From NCBI RefSeq assembly GCF_021026335.1, contig NZ_JAJNCY010000014.1, forward strand, positions 22,368-86,367: a stretch of 64,000 nt of DNA, written 5' to 3'. Below, one piece after another: positions 46,801 through 55,845 of the stretch (positions within the stretch are counted from its first letter, which is position 1; every line of letters starts with the position of its first letter). The stretch is from Rhizobium sp. C1 (GTDB lineage: Bacteria; Pseudomonadota; Alphaproteobacteria; Rhizobiales; Rhizobiaceae). The position numbers were made by a program, and so were the translations under genes. The notes under the pieces were generated by a model. The model did no database searches and was not told the DNA's origin. It saw only the letters and a program-made list of their open reading frames with translations.

Positions 46801-48949
46801 CTTTGAACAACAGATGATCCAGGACGAACTGGAGCTCTACGAGGAACTGCTAACCAAGGTCGACAGCGAGGACAGGGTCTCCCGCAAGCGACTTGAACGC
46901 TTGAAAGAGGGTCTGAAGGAACGACTGGAGGCGCTCTCGACTCGCAAGGACGATCTGCTGACGATTTCCGAAATCGGCGTCGACCAGATCATCGTCGACG
47001 AGGCGCAGGAATTCCGCAAGCTATCCTTCGCGACCAACATGTCGACATTGAAGGGTATCGACCCCAACGGTTCGCAGCGCGCCTGGGATCTATGGGTTAA
47101 ATCTCGCTTCATCGAAACCAGGAATCCGGGCCGCGCGCTGGTGCTCGCCTCCGGCACGCCGATCACCAATACGCTCGGCGAGATGTTCTCGGTCCAGCGG
47201 TTGCTCGGGTCCGACGCGTTGCGCGAGCGCGGCCTGCATGAGTTCGACGCCTGGGCCTCGACCTTCGGCGACACCACGACGGAACTCGAAATCCAGCCCT
47301 CCGGCAAATACAAGCCCGTCAGCCGTTTCGCGAGCTTCGTCAACGTGCCGGAGCTGATTGCGATGTTCCGGTCCTTCGCCGACGTGGTGATGCCGGACGA
47401 TCTCCGCGCATACGTGAAGGTGCCCAATATCTCGACGGGCCGGCGGCAGATCCTGACGGCCAGGCCGACGCAGGCCTTCAAGAACTACCAGACCATCCTC
47501 GATGCTCGCATCAAGGCGATCGAGATGCGCGAGGGGCCGGCACAGCCCGGCGATGACATTCTGCTCTCCGTCATCACCGATGGCCGCCATGCGGCGATCG
47601 ATCTCCGCTTGGTCGATGCGGACAGTGACAACGAGCCGGACAACAAGCTCAACCTGCTGGTCCGAAACGCCCACCGCCTATGGCAGGAAACCGCCCAACA
47701 CACCTATCTCCGTCCGGACGGCAAGGCTTTCGATCTGCCGGGTGCGGCGCAAATGATCTTTTCCGATCTCGGCACCATCAATGTCGAGAAGAGTCGCGGG
47801 TTCTCGGCTTACCGCTGGATCAGGGATGAGCTGGTCCGCATGGGCGTTCCCGCTTCCGAAATTGCGTTCATGCAGGACTACAAAAAGACAGAGGCTAAGC
47901 AGCGGCTCTTCGGCGACGTGCGCTCCGGCAAGGTCCGCTTCCTGATCGGCTCGTCTGAGACGATGGGGACGGGTGTGAATGCCCAGCTCCGGCTCAAGGC
48001 GTTGCATCATCTCGATGTCCCATGGTTGCCGTCACAGATTGAACAACGCGAGGGCCGGATCGTGCGCCAGGGCAATCAGCACGATGAAGTCGATATCTTC
48101 GCCTATGCCACGCAAGGCTCGCTCGATGCCTCGATGTGGCAGAACAACGAGCGCAAGGCACGTTTTATCGCGGCAGCACTCTCCGGCGACACCTCGATCC
48201 GGCGACTGGAGGATCTCGGCGAAGGCGCGGCCAATCAGTTTGCCATGGCCAAGGCCATTGCGTCAGGCGACGAGCGGTTGATGCGGAAGGCGGGTCTCGA
48301 GGCAGACATTGCCCGTCTCGAACGGCTGCGCGCCGCCCATGACGATGACCAGTATGCAGTTCGACGGCAGATCCGTGACGCCGAACGCGATATCGAGATC
48401 TCGGAGCGACGGATCGCGGAGATCGGCAAGGATATCGAGCGCCTTGTTCCAACCGCGGCCGACGCCTTCGCCATGACTGTCGTCGGTGAGCCTTTCGACG
48501 AGCGGAAGGCCGCCGGTCGCGCCCTCATGAAGGAAATCCTCACGCTTGTTCAACTTCAACAGGAAGGGGAGGTCGTGCTCGCTGCCATCGGCGGCTTCGA
48601 TCTCGTGTTCGAGGGCGAACGCTTCGGCAAGGGCGACGGATATCGCTACGCGACCCTCCTCCAGCGTACCGTTGCGACCCAAGAGATCGATCTGGCCGTG
48701 ACCGTGACGCCGCTTGGCGCCATATCCCGCCTCGAGCATGCGCTTGACGATTTTGACGGCGAGCGGGAACGCTATCGCCAACGGTTGCAGGACGCCCACA
48801 AGCGCCTCGCCTCCTATCACTCGCGCGAGGGAGCTGCGTTCGCGTTTGCGGAGGAACTGGCCGACAAACGCCGGCACCTGCGGGAGGTTGATGAGGCGCT
48901 TGCGGCCGAGACACGCAATGACGGCCAGTCGGGCGCGCAGGCGGCATAA
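43850..48949 (+). CDS. Giant DNA methyltransferase-like / SNF2-type helicase fusion
   Basis: A 1699-residue protein. An N-terminal Rossmann methyltransferase-like domain has motif I VLEPGIGTGLF (about 189-199) and the catalytic-type NPPF (about 257-260). A superfamily-2 helicase core follows: Walker A AVGAGKTMTMA (about 888), Walker B IIVDEAQEF (about 1046), and motif VI QREGRIVRQGNQ (about 1397). The C-terminal 250 residues are coiled-coil-like. AAGGAG supports the ATG at 43850. Related giant proteins are common on conjugative plasmids and phages, where an anti-restriction or DNA-mobilising role is suspected. The NPPF motif suggests adenine methylation is possible, but activity is not shown. 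It stands alone with its own leader. Confidence 0.82.
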   Translation: MSNDPFTLDISGSSALSSGLGLGVTAFGGFAANDDEPDPTTPSPAPARALPAANRPLPRQQGQRTNFYLDEGDRELAATWKERARINVAAILTANELEKLDVPVTPAAQARLIRFTGFGAGELANGIFRRPGETDFRNGWDDLGTSLESAVSEGEYASLARCTQYAHFTPEFVIRAIWMGLQRLGWRGGRVLEPGIGTGLFPALMPKQYRDVSYVTGIELDPVTSRIVKLLQPKARIINGDFARTDLNAIYDLAIGNPPFSDRTVRSDRQYRSLGLRLHDYFIARSIDLLKPGALAAFVTSSGTLDKVDSTAREHIAKSADLIAAIRLPEGSFRRDAGTDVVVDILFFRKRKTGEPQGDPSWLDLKEVRPAMEDEGAIRVNRWLAEHSEFVLGDHGLTSGPFGESYTCRPRASQALDAALTAAIALLPEDLYDGEPTSIDIDLEDELPEIVDLRPDNAKVREGSYFVDVRHGLMQVVDGEPVTVQVRKARSGDGISEKHVRIIRKLIPIRDAVREVLKAQELDRPWRDCQVRLRIAWSSFVRDFGPINHTTVSVTEDPETGEVRETHRQPNLQPFRDDPDCWLVASIEDYDPETDTAKPGPIFSERVIAPPAPPVITSAADALAVVLNERGRIDLDHIAELLHCDTDAVLDALGDTIFRDPADGSWQTSDAYLSGAVRTKLGVVEAAAALDDIYERNVRALQVVQPADLRPSDITARLGAPWIPANDIVDFVHETMGAEIKIHHMPELGSWTVEARQLGWAAAGTSEWGTDRRHAGELLADALNSRVPQIFDFFKDADGERRVLNVVDTEAARDKLQKIKEAFQNWVWIDPDRTDRLARVYNDRFNNIAPRTFDGSHLKLPGASGAFVLYGHQKRGIWRIISSGSTYLAHAVGAGKTMTMAAAIMEQRRLGLIAKAMLVVPGHCLAQAAREFLALYPNARILVADESNFTKDKRARFLSRAATATWDAIIITHSAFRFIAVPSVFEQQMIQDELELYEELLTKVDSEDRVSRKRLERLKEGLKERLEALSTRKDDLLTISEIGVDQIIVDEAQEFRKLSFATNMSTLKGIDPNGSQRAWDLWVKSRFIETRNPGRALVLASGTPITNTLGEMFSVQRLLGSDALRERGLHEFDAWASTFGDTTTELEIQPSGKYKPVSRFASFVNVPELIAMFRSFADVVMPDDLRAYVKVPNISTGRRQILTARPTQAFKNYQTILDARIKAIEMREGPAQPGDDILLSVITDGRHAAIDLRLVDADSDNEPDNKLNLLVRNAHRLWQETAQHTYLRPDGKAFDLPGAAQMIFSDLGTINVEKSRGFSAYRWIRDELVRMGVPASEIAFMQDYKKTEAKQRLFGDVRSGKVRFLIGSSETMGTGVNAQLRLKALHHLDVPWLPSQIEQREGRIVRQGNQHDEVDIFAYATQGSLDASMWQNNERKARFIAAALSGDTSIRRLEDLGEGAANQFAMAKAIASGDERLMRKAGLEADIARLERLRAAHDDDQYAVRRQIRDAERDIEISERRIAEIGKDIERLVPTAADAFAMTVVGEPFDERKAAGRALMKEILTLVQLQQEGEVVLAAIGGFDLVFEGERFGKGDGYRYATLLQRTVATQEIDLAVTVTPLGAISRLEHALDDFDGERERYRQRLQDAHKRLASYHSREGAAFAFAEELADKRRHLREVDEALAAETRNDGQSGAQAA

Positions 48950-49486
48950 GAGCCGCCGTCGAACGAGAAGTATATGACAGGATGGGTGCAGCGCAGCATA
49001 TGCATAGCTGCATTGCACAATAAATGTCTTCCATCTGGTCAAAAAACGATCATACTGCACGTAGCTGATGCATTGGCGGTCTCCTCCCAGTTCCGCCGCA
49101 CCAGCTGTTCCCCTCTGGAGGTTTATTGACCTTCACACTTCATGGGCCGCGGTTTCCGCTGGCCCATTTTTTTGTCCCAACGCATCCAGCGCTGACGCGC
49201 TCGTTCCCTTGGCGTGGCGAAAAAGAGGGGGAGAGAAAGAAGAAGGAGAGGAACTCGGTCGCAGATCGGTCCGCCGGTCGCCGCTTCCGCTCAACCGCCG
49301 TCTCCGCATCCCGGCCACTCGTTCTTCGCAGGGCTATCAGCCCCGCTCGTCCTTCGCGGCAGCGATGCTCGACCGCAGTTGCCCCCGGCCGCCCGCTCCG
49401 CGGTCCGGAAGGTGTCTTCATGAATGAATGAAGACAGGAAGGACCGGCAGAGGCCGGGTCCAAAATCCCCGGAAAAGGAGCATCCC
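48950..49486. other. Long leader before ParB-domain gene
   Basis: No gene is supported in 537 bases. The first 110 are AT-rich with short palindromes (GCATATGC, and GCAGC-N9-GCTGC near 48990), probably promoter. The rest is GC-rich leader, with a CCGGC-GCCGG hairpin at 49444-49457 about 30 bases before the start codon. Confidence 0.4.
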
Positions 49487-51238
49487 ATGTATCTCATGAA
49501 GGTCGATCCGCGTGCGCTGAAGGATAACCCCGACAACACGCGCCAGTCCAAATCGACGCCGCAGGCGGACGCCCTGCTGCTGGCGACGATCAGGGCCGTC
49601 GGCATCATCCAGCCGCCCGTCGTCTTCCCGGAGCGTGACGGCGGAAATGGATTCATCATCGAGGCGGGGCATCGCCGCCGGCGCCAGGCGGTTGCCGCCG
49701 GCTTCGACGAGATCGAGGTCCTGGTGGTCGAGGCCGCCAACGACAACGGCGCCATGCGGTCCATGGTCGAGAATATCGCCCGCGAGCCGCTGAACCCCGT
49801 CGACCAATGGAGGGGGGTCGAACGTCTCGTCGCGCTCGACTGGACCGAGGAAGCGATCGCGGTCGCCCTGACCCTGCCGGTGCGGCAGATCCGCAAGCTC
49901 CGGCTCCTCGCCAACGTCCTGCCGGCCATGCTGGATCAGATGGCGAAGGGCGATATGCCGTCGGAACCACAGCTGCGCACAATCGCGGCCGCCGCGCTCG
50001 ACGAGCAGAAGGAAGTGTGGAAGGCGCACAAGCCGAAGAAGGGCGATACGGCGTCGTGGTGGTCGGTCGCCAACGCGCTCTCGAAGAAGCGGATGTACGC
50101 CAAGGATGCGAGCTTCGGCGACGACCTGCGGGAAGCCTATGGCATCGAGTGGGTCGAAGACCTCTTTGCGCCGGCCGACGAGGACAGCCGCTACACGACC
50201 AACGTCGAGGCCTTCCTCGGCGCGCAGCAGGAGTGGATGAGCAGCAATCTGCCGAAGAAGGGATCAATCGTCGAGGTCAACAACTATGGCCAGCTGGACC
50301 TGCCCAAGAAGGCCGAGCGTGTCTATGGCAAGCCCGGCAAGGGCGACAGCACCGCCATGTATCTCGATCGCGAGGGCAAGGTTCAGTCGGTCCACTACCG
50401 GATGCCGGAAGCCCAGAAGCCAGGCGGGCAGACCGGCTCGTCTGCCAACGGTTCGACTGGGGCCGATGATGAAGCAATCTCGGCCTCGAAGGCGCGACCC
50501 GACGTCACGCAGAAGGGCCAGGACATGATCGGCGATTTCCGCACCGATGCGCTTCACGAGGCGCTCGGCCGCGCGCCAATCGAGGACGACATGCTGATGG
50601 CCCTGCTCGTGCTTGCCTTCTCCGGCCAAAATGTTCGCGTCGACTCGGGTGCCAACGACAATGTGTTCGGGACGAAGCGCATGCAACGCCACGCTGCCCG
50701 GCTCTTCTCTGAAGATGGCCGTCTATCGTTCGACATGGAGACAATTCGCGTCGTCGCCCGTTCCATCCTCATCGAGGCCCTGTCGTGCCGACGCAATATC
50801 TCGAACAGTGGTGTGGTCTCGCGCATCGCCGGCGAGGCGATCGGCGCCGACGGCTTCCTGCCGAACATGGGCACCGAGGATTTTCTCGTATGCCTGTCGC
50901 GTCAGTCGCTCGAGGCCGCTGCAAAGGAGGCGAATGTGCTTCCCCGTGCCCGGGTACGCGAGACCCGCGCGGCCCTCGTCGACCACTTCAGGGACATCCG
51001 GTTCGTGCATCCGGCAGCCCTCTTCTCGCCTGATGCGAAGGACGTCGCCGACCTGATCAAGCATGCCGACACTCTCGACGATGATGGTGACGAGGACCCT
51101 GCCGTGAGCTCGAATGCAGCTGTTGATCCTTCGGAGGCTACGGTTGCTGATCCGGATGCCGAGCAGTTCGAAGAGCCGGCAGACGGATCTGGGAACACAG
51201 ACGCGGACGAAACCGCCTACGGCATCGCTGCGGAATAG
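49487..51238 (+). CDS. ParB/Spo0J-domain protein
   Basis: A 583-residue protein. The N-terminal ParB nuclease-like domain is clear: ALKDNPDNTRQSKS, IIQPPVVFPE, IEAGHRRRRQAVAAGF and MVENIAREPLNPVDQW. A helix-turn-helix region follows at about 110-160 (DWTEEAIAVALTLPVRQIRK). The C-terminal 350 residues are specific to this plasmid family and end in an acidic tail. It is not the RepB of the repABC cassette, which lies upstream of repC. It could regulate plasmid genes, act as a nuclease or help partition. AAGGAG precedes the ATG. Confidence 0.82.
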   Translation: MYLMKVDPRALKDNPDNTRQSKSTPQADALLLATIRAVGIIQPPVVFPERDGGNGFIIEAGHRRRRQAVAAGFDEIEVLVVEAANDNGAMRSMVENIAREPLNPVDQWRGVERLVALDWTEEAIAVALTLPVRQIRKLRLLANVLPAMLDQMAKGDMPSEPQLRTIAAAALDEQKEVWKAHKPKKGDTASWWSVANALSKKRMYAKDASFGDDLREAYGIEWVEDLFAPADEDSRYTTNVEAFLGAQQEWMSSNLPKKGSIVEVNNYGQLDLPKKAERVYGKPGKGDSTAMYLDREGKVQSVHYRMPEAQKPGGQTGSSANGSTGADDEAISASKARPDVTQKGQDMIGDFRTDALHEALGRAPIEDDMLMALLVLAFSGQNVRVDSGANDNVFGTKRMQRHAARLFSEDGRLSFDMETIRVVARSILIEALSCRRNISNSGVVSRIAGEAIGADGFLPNMGTEDFLVCLSRQSLEAAAKEANVLPRARVRETRAALVDHFRDIRFVHPAALFSPDAKDVADLIKHADTLDDDGDEDPAVSSNAAVDPSEATVADPDAEQFEEPADGSGNTDADETAYGIAAE

Positions 51239-51334
51239 CCGCGTCTCCACATTCATCTTCACCGATCCCGTCGCTGGCCATCACCGGCGGCGCTTTCGTT
51301 TTCACAATCCACAAAAACCTGAAGGAGAAAGCGC

Positions 51335-51811
51335 ATGTCTGCGTCCTTGATTTATGACCTCGCCCCAATTGGCTCCATCGTCGCTTGGTCGGACGGCACG
51401 CCGCGCCCGCCGGAACGCCACAAGAAAAAGCTGGCGGCCTGGGAAACCCGCAACAGCAAGGGTCGGCTGATCCGCAAGCAGGGAAAGCGTGGCGTCGGCA
51501 ATGACAGCCTGTCACCGGATTTTACCCTTCATGAGGGCGATTACGGCGCGGGCGGCGTGATTGCCATCCGCATCCACCGGACCTTCTCTCTTGACAGCGA
51601 GCTCGCCTTCAAGGTCACCGAGCGCCCCGCGCTGGGATCCGTCCGTGTCTTCGGCCGCGCCGGCGCGAATGCCGAACTTGTTCACCTGGCGGCCAGCCGT
51701 CCGGCGGCCGATGAATGGCTGACCCGCCACGGCTATCCCAATGCCGTGCTCGAGGAGGTGACCGCCGACGAGATTGTCGCCGATCACGTCGAAGGGAGGG
51801 TCGCGGCATGA
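51335..51811 (+). CDS. Conserved plasmid protein of unknown function
   Basis: A 158-residue protein with a basic N-terminal part (RHKKKLAAWETRNSKGRLIRK) and no known motif. Its last codons overlap the start of the DUF7007 gene (ATGA), making it first of a four-gene overlapping run to 53500. GAAGGAG precedes the ATG. Confidence 0.65.
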   Translation: MSASLIYDLAPIGSIVAWSDGTPRPPERHKKKLAAWETRNSKGRLIRKQGKRGVGNDSLSPDFTLHEGDYGAGGVIAIRIHRTFSLDSELAFKVTERPALGSVRVFGRAGANAELVHLAASRPAADEWLTRHGYPNAVLEEVTADEIVADHVEGRVAA

Positions 51812-52689
51812 ATCCCCTCTCACAACCCTCCCAACTTTCCACCCCTGATCCGTCAGGGGTGGAGTTTGGTCGCAGTGCCGATGGTTTATCCGTTGGGCGC
51901 ATCGGCGATCTCGTCTTCGCCATGGTGCCGGCGCGGGACGGCCAGTATTTCCTCGCTAGCGCCTGGCGCTTGTCGAGGCCGCTCGCCGATCTCAAGCGTG
52001 ATGATTTCTATTCGCACCACGGCTCCGTCGCGGATGAAGCCGCCTTCCGAGAGCGCATGGTCGAGCAGGCCGAACATAGCGACGAGCTTCGGGCTCTCGC
52101 TCGCCAGTCCGCCCGAATGAATTGCAGCACGCCCTGGGGCTCTTCCCAGGGGGCCACCGTCTATGCGGACGGGATTGTCTCTCACACCACGGCCGGACAT
52201 GGCGGCTTCAAGCTGTCCGCCACCCGCAACGCCGCGGTCCACCCGATGCTGCAGGCCGGTGGCGGCTGGTACGAAGAAGACGCCGCCTGGGCGATCGTGG
52301 CACTGGCCTTTCCGGATTTGTTCACGCGCTATGAGCGGAAGTGCGCTGACAAGACGGTCCGGGACGCCTGGCCCGACGCCTGGGAGGCGATCCATGGTCG
52401 TGCGCTTGCGCCCGGCGAATCCTACGAGAGGGGCCGCCAAGCGTTCATGCGCGAGCATTCCGGGGACTGGATCGTTATCGCAGCACTTCGTTCGGATCAT
52501 CATCCCGGCATGACCGAGGTAATTGCCACCATTGGCGGGAAGCGCGACGAACGGGCGGAGGAGCGCCGCTTTCTGGTGCCGAGCTGTGACTATGCTGTCG
52601 GCCGCTTCGGTTTCGTCATCGATGAGACGAAGCATGCTGCCTATGACGGCCCATCGAGCTTCGCCTACTGGCGTCAGAGGGCCGCGTGA
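51808..52689 (+). CDS. DUF7007-type conserved plasmid protein
   Basis: A 293-residue protein with the conserved block CSTPWGSSQGATVYADGIVS, HTTAGHGGFKLSATRN and GGGWYEEDAAWAIVALAFPD, typical of a family from rhizobial plasmids. The two conserved Trp-rich blocks suggest an enzyme-like core, but no catalytic set is known to me. Start overlaps the previous stop; stop overlaps the next ATG by one base. Confidence 0.7.
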   Translation: MNPLSQPSQLSTPDPSGVEFGRSADGLSVGRIGDLVFAMVPARDGQYFLASAWRLSRPLADLKRDDFYSHHGSVADEAAFRERMVEQAEHSDELRALARQSARMNCSTPWGSSQGATVYADGIVSHTTAGHGGFKLSATRNAAVHPMLQAGGGWYEEDAAWAIVALAFPDLFTRYERKCADKTVRDAWPDAWEAIHGRALAPGESYERGRQAFMREHSGDWIVIAALRSDHHPGMTEVIATIGGKRDERAEERRFLVPSCDYAVGRFGFVIDETKHAAYDGPSSFAYWRQRAA

Positions 52690-53054
52690 TGTCCGGCCCC
52701 GCAAACCACGCCGCACTGCTCACCCGAATGGAAGCGGCGCGGCGGCAGACGCAGCATCAGCTGGAACTGATCGATCGCCAGATCACGCGGCGAATGACCG
52801 CGCTCATTCCGCTGCTCGGCCGGCGTCATGTGGGCTACCGTGGAGGCAAGCCGCCAGAGCCAGTCGCTTTCCTCGAACGCTACCGGTCGAACCTGGCGGC
52901 GCTGACCGCCGAGCGTCAACCGGAGGTCGACGCGCTCACGCGCAAACTTGCCCGGCAGGACGCGACCATCGCGGCCATGCGGGCGCACCGTCGGCTTCTC
53001 ATACATCCGGTAAAGTGTGGGAGTGCCGTCTCAAGAGAAGGTGAACGCCCATGA
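52689..53054 (+). CDS. Small basic helical protein, unknown
   Basis: A 121-residue, strongly basic protein with an N-terminal helix rich in Gln, Arg and Leu (RMEAARRQTQHQLELIDRQI) that could form a coiled coil. Overlaps neighbours on both sides, so it is co-translated with them. No family recognised. Confidence 0.6.
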   Translation: MSGPANHAALLTRMEAARRQTQHQLELIDRQITRRMTALIPLLGRRHVGYRGGKPPEPVAFLERYRSNLAALTAERQPEVDALTRKLARQDATIAAMRAHRRLLIHPVKCGSAVSREGERP

Positions 53055-53500
53055 GCACGATTGGCGAACTCGAGCGAAGGGCCGGCATCGGCTCCTCGCC
53101 TCAAGATCGGACAGCGTTCTGGATCCGGTTCCATCATCTCGAGGGGGCTGAATGCCTGAAGGCCGGTGTGGCGGAGCTCAACAGGCTGATCGCCGAAAAG
53201 GAGGCAACGCCGACCCCAGTAAGCAAGATCGCCACAACGCGGCCCAAGCGAGAAAAGCTGCCGCCGTTGACTGAAGACGAGGTGCAGGTGATCCAGGCTT
53301 ATGCCGCCAAGCACGGCCGGCGGTGGAAGAGCGTTCTCAACCATGTCTGGACGGGCGGCGCACCATATGACGACGGGGGCACGTTGCGGCGCCTGCGCAA
53401 TTCGCACGGTCCGTCCTGGCTTCACTCCTATCGTCTGCCGAAGCCGCGCCCGGACGAAAATGCCGTTTCGGAGTGCCAGCCGGACGTGTTGGAAACCTGA
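53051..53500 (+). CDS. Conserved plasmid protein, unknown
   Basis: A 149-residue protein, last of the overlapping four-gene run. The region LTEDEVQVIQAYAAKHGRRW and KSVLNHVWTGGAPYDDGGTL is likely the conserved core. It may bind DNA, judging from its basic charge. No function known. Confidence 0.6.
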   Translation: MSTIGELERRAGIGSSPQDRTAFWIRFHHLEGAECLKAGVAELNRLIAEKEATPTPVSKIATTRPKREKLPPLTEDEVQVIQAYAAKHGRRWKSVLNHVWTGGAPYDDGGTLRRLRNSHGPSWLHSYRLPKPRPDENAVSECQPDVLET

Positions 53501-53984
53501 TCCACCGGTCAGTGTGCAGGGCTCCTGCGTCCAGCTCAGGCCCTGTAATACCCAATGCCGCGACCGCCTCTCTGGCGGTTGCGTGTGAGCCGGATCCGCG
53601 CAGCGGCACTCCACGAGCGGCCGCCTGCTTCAGGTGGGATCCGAGGGCTGCGGCTCGCCGAGGGCTTCCTGCTCAATGGCTTCCCCTGTCGGACCAGTTC
53701 CGGCCCTTGCCGGTCTCCCTTCGGTTTTGCTGCGGTCTGAACCGGCGGCCGTCCGTTTCAAGGCCGCTGTCGCGCCGCGTGGCGGCCGGACCGCGCCGTC
53801 CTCTCCAAAGCAGGGCTGCGCACCGCGTCAGGTCAGTTTGACCTGCTTGCGCGCATCCCGGCTTCGCTCGTCCTGGCGGCCCCGGACCCTGAAACACCCG
53901 TCTACCGCGGGTTCCTTTTGACCGCACCGAAGGGCAGACCGGCAAGGGCCGGAACCGCTTCGGGGAACCTGAAAGGACAAGCCC
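53501..53984. other. Long GC-rich leader, no gene supported
   Basis: Frames here are uninterrupted only because of high GC and match nothing. An ACCGGCA-RG-GCCGG hairpin (about 53938-53952) lies roughly 32 bases before the next start codon, echoing the leader of the ParB-domain gene. Confidence 0.4.
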
Positions 53985-54572
53985 ATGGCCAAGCCCGCAA
54001 CCCAATCCCGCCACTCCGCCCGCGTCGTGCAGCTCCGAAAGGGCGCCACACTCGAAATGGTCCGGCTCACCTGCCCGGATGCCGCCCAGGCGATGGCGAT
54101 CGCCGAAAGCTTCGGCACGGCCGTGATCGACGGCGACGGGATCCGCGACCTGCATGAGCGCCTGATCATCGAAACGGCCGAGAGCCTGTCCGAAGGCCTT
54201 GGCGAACGGGCGATGCAGATTCACCTCCAGCGCATCGTCGGTGCCTATGTCGGATCCGCCCATGGCGCCGGACAGTTCTACTCCCGCGCCGTCAGCGAGG
54301 CACGCGATGCCACCGCCAAGGCGTCCAATGACGCACGCGACGAAGATCTCGACGGTCCAGTCGGTTACGACAGCGCCGCCCAGCGCAAGCGCGAATTTGC
54401 AGCCGACATGGGCGTCCAGGCCCATTCGCTCCGCATGGCCGCCGAAGGCGCGGTCGCCGCCTACGAGCAGATCGTTGGCGAGGTCTGGAAGCCCTTCGAT
54501 CGCCCGGTCGACAACCCCGGCGCATCGCTCGACCGCAAGGCCGCGGCAGCACAAATGGCCGCCTTCGACTGA
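53985..54572 (+). CDS. Conserved plasmid protein, unknown
   Basis: A 195-residue helical protein starting MAKPATQSRHSARVVQLRKG, with AERAMQ-like and FYSRAVSEARDATAKASNDA stretches. Such proteins recur on rhizobial plasmids. GAAAGGA precedes the ATG, and a strong terminator follows the stop by seven bases, so it is a single-gene transcript. Confidence 0.65.
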   Translation: MAKPATQSRHSARVVQLRKGATLEMVRLTCPDAAQAMAIAESFGTAVIDGDGIRDLHERLIIETAESLSEGLGERAMQIHLQRIVGAYVGSAHGAGQFYSRAVSEARDATAKASNDARDEDLDGPVGYDSAAQRKREFAADMGVQAHSLRMAAEGAVAAYEQIVGEVWKPFDRPVDNPGASLDRKAAAAQMAAFD

Positions 54573-54579
54573 CCGCAAC

Positions 54580-54599
54580 GGCGGGGCTTTGGCCCCGCC
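54580..54599 (+). terminator. Intrinsic terminator-like hairpin
   Basis: GGCGGGGC-TTTG-GCCCCGCC followed by a pyrimidine tract TCTTCTTCC. Confidence 0.7.
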
Positions 54600-54863
54600 T
54601 CTTCTTCCGATCGACAGCTGGCCCTCCGGAGCCAGCTTTTCGCATGTTGAAGGAAAACGAAAGAAGGAAGGTGATCAGCCTGCCCGCCATCGCGGACCCG
54701 TCCGGCTTTTGGTCCTGCCGGGGTCGGGTATTGAGCGCAAGGGCTCTGCCCTCCTCCACATACGTTCCGGCGCGTTCACGTGCGCCCGTCCCCTCCGCCC
54801 CGGCCCTTGGACCGCCGTAACGGGCCGCGATCGGCGCGGTCTCGAAAATGGAGGTATGGAAAA

Positions 54864-55790
54864 ATGAGCAGAAAACCGGAAACGCAACGTGCGGACATCT
54901 ATAGCCGGATCACCGACCGGATCGTCGAGGACCTGGCCCATGGCGTCAAGCCGTGGATGAAGCCATGGCACGACCGCAACATGAGAGAGCGGATCACCCG
55001 TCCGCTCCGGCACAACGGGCAGCCCTACTCGGGCATGAATGTACTGCTGCTGTGGTCGGAAGGCATAGCTCGCGGCTTCTCGTCGCCGATGTGGATGACG
55101 TTCAAGCAGGCGCTCGAACTGGGCGCGGCTGTCCGCAAAGGCGAGACCGGATCGACCGTCGTCTTCGCCAGCCGCTTTACAAGGACCGAAGCCGATGGCA
55201 GCGGCGGTGAGGTCGACCGGGAAATCCCGTTTTTGAAGGCGTATACGGTCTTCAATGTTAAGCAAATTGATGGTCTGCCGGAGCATTATCACCATCGACC
55301 GGCACCTGTTGCCGATCCTGTCCAACGGATCGAAAATGCAGATCGCTTCTTCCGCAACACGGGTGCCGTTATCCGCCACGGCGGTACACAGGCATATTAT
55401 TCACCGATCACCGATCACATCCAGTTGCCGCCATTCGAGAGCTTTCGGGACGCGGAATCTTACGTTGCCACGGTCAGCCATGAAAGTTGCCATTGGACTG
55501 CGCATCCCGATCGTGTCGGCCGTGACCTCAGCCGGTATGCCAAGGACAAAACGGAACGTGCCCGAGAGGAGCTGATCGCCGAGCTTGGCAGCTGCTTCCT
55601 ATGTGCCGACCTCGGGATCGCACCGGAGCTCGAGCCACGGCCCGATCACGCGTCTTACCTGGCCTCGTGGTTGACCGTGCTTTCCGAAGACAGGCGAGCG
55701 ATTTTTCAGGCGGCCGCTCATGCGCAGCGGGCCGTTACCTATCTGCATAGTCTTCAGGCGATGCAAGAGAATGAGCGAGATGCCGCATGA
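54864..55790 (+). CDS. ardC: ArdC-type antirestriction protein (zincin-like)
   Basis: A 308-residue ArdC-family protein. The N-terminal single-stranded-DNA-binding domain begins DIYSRITDRIVEDLAHGVKP and includes RHNGQPYSGMNVLLLW. The C-terminal metallopeptidase-like domain has the zinc motif HESCH (206-210) followed by a Glu-rich helix EELIAELGSC. ArdC protects incoming conjugative DNA from restriction in the new host. This fits a mobile plasmid near its transfer genes. GGAGGT ten bases before the ATG supports the start. A hairpin lies just after the gene. Confidence 0.88.
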   Translation: MSRKPETQRADIYSRITDRIVEDLAHGVKPWMKPWHDRNMRERITRPLRHNGQPYSGMNVLLLWSEGIARGFSSPMWMTFKQALELGAAVRKGETGSTVVFASRFTRTEADGSGGEVDREIPFLKAYTVFNVKQIDGLPEHYHHRPAPVADPVQRIENADRFFRNTGAVIRHGGTQAYYSPITDHIQLPPFESFRDAESYVATVSHESCHWTAHPDRVGRDLSRYAKDKTERAREELIAELGSCFLCADLGIAPELEPRPDHASYLASWLTVLSEDRRAIFQAAAHAQRAVTYLHSLQAMQENERDAA

Positions 55791-55810
55791 GCAAAACGGG
55801 TCTTTGAAGT

Positions 55811-55839
55811 GGAAGGGACCGCCAGCTGGCAGTCCTTCC
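55811..55839. terminator. Bidirectional hairpin between ardC and a small minus-strand gene
   Basis: The palindrome GCCAGCTGGC sits inside an outer stem GGAAGGGAC / GTC-CTTCC with one bulge. It lies between convergent genes and could stop transcription from both sides; T-tracts are weak. Confidence 0.5.
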
Positions 55840-55845
55840 TTCCGA

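Noticed and set aside
53473..53841. 122-codon frame in the leader before 53985
   Set aside because: Overlaps the previous gene, Arg/Ser/Pro-rich, no motif.
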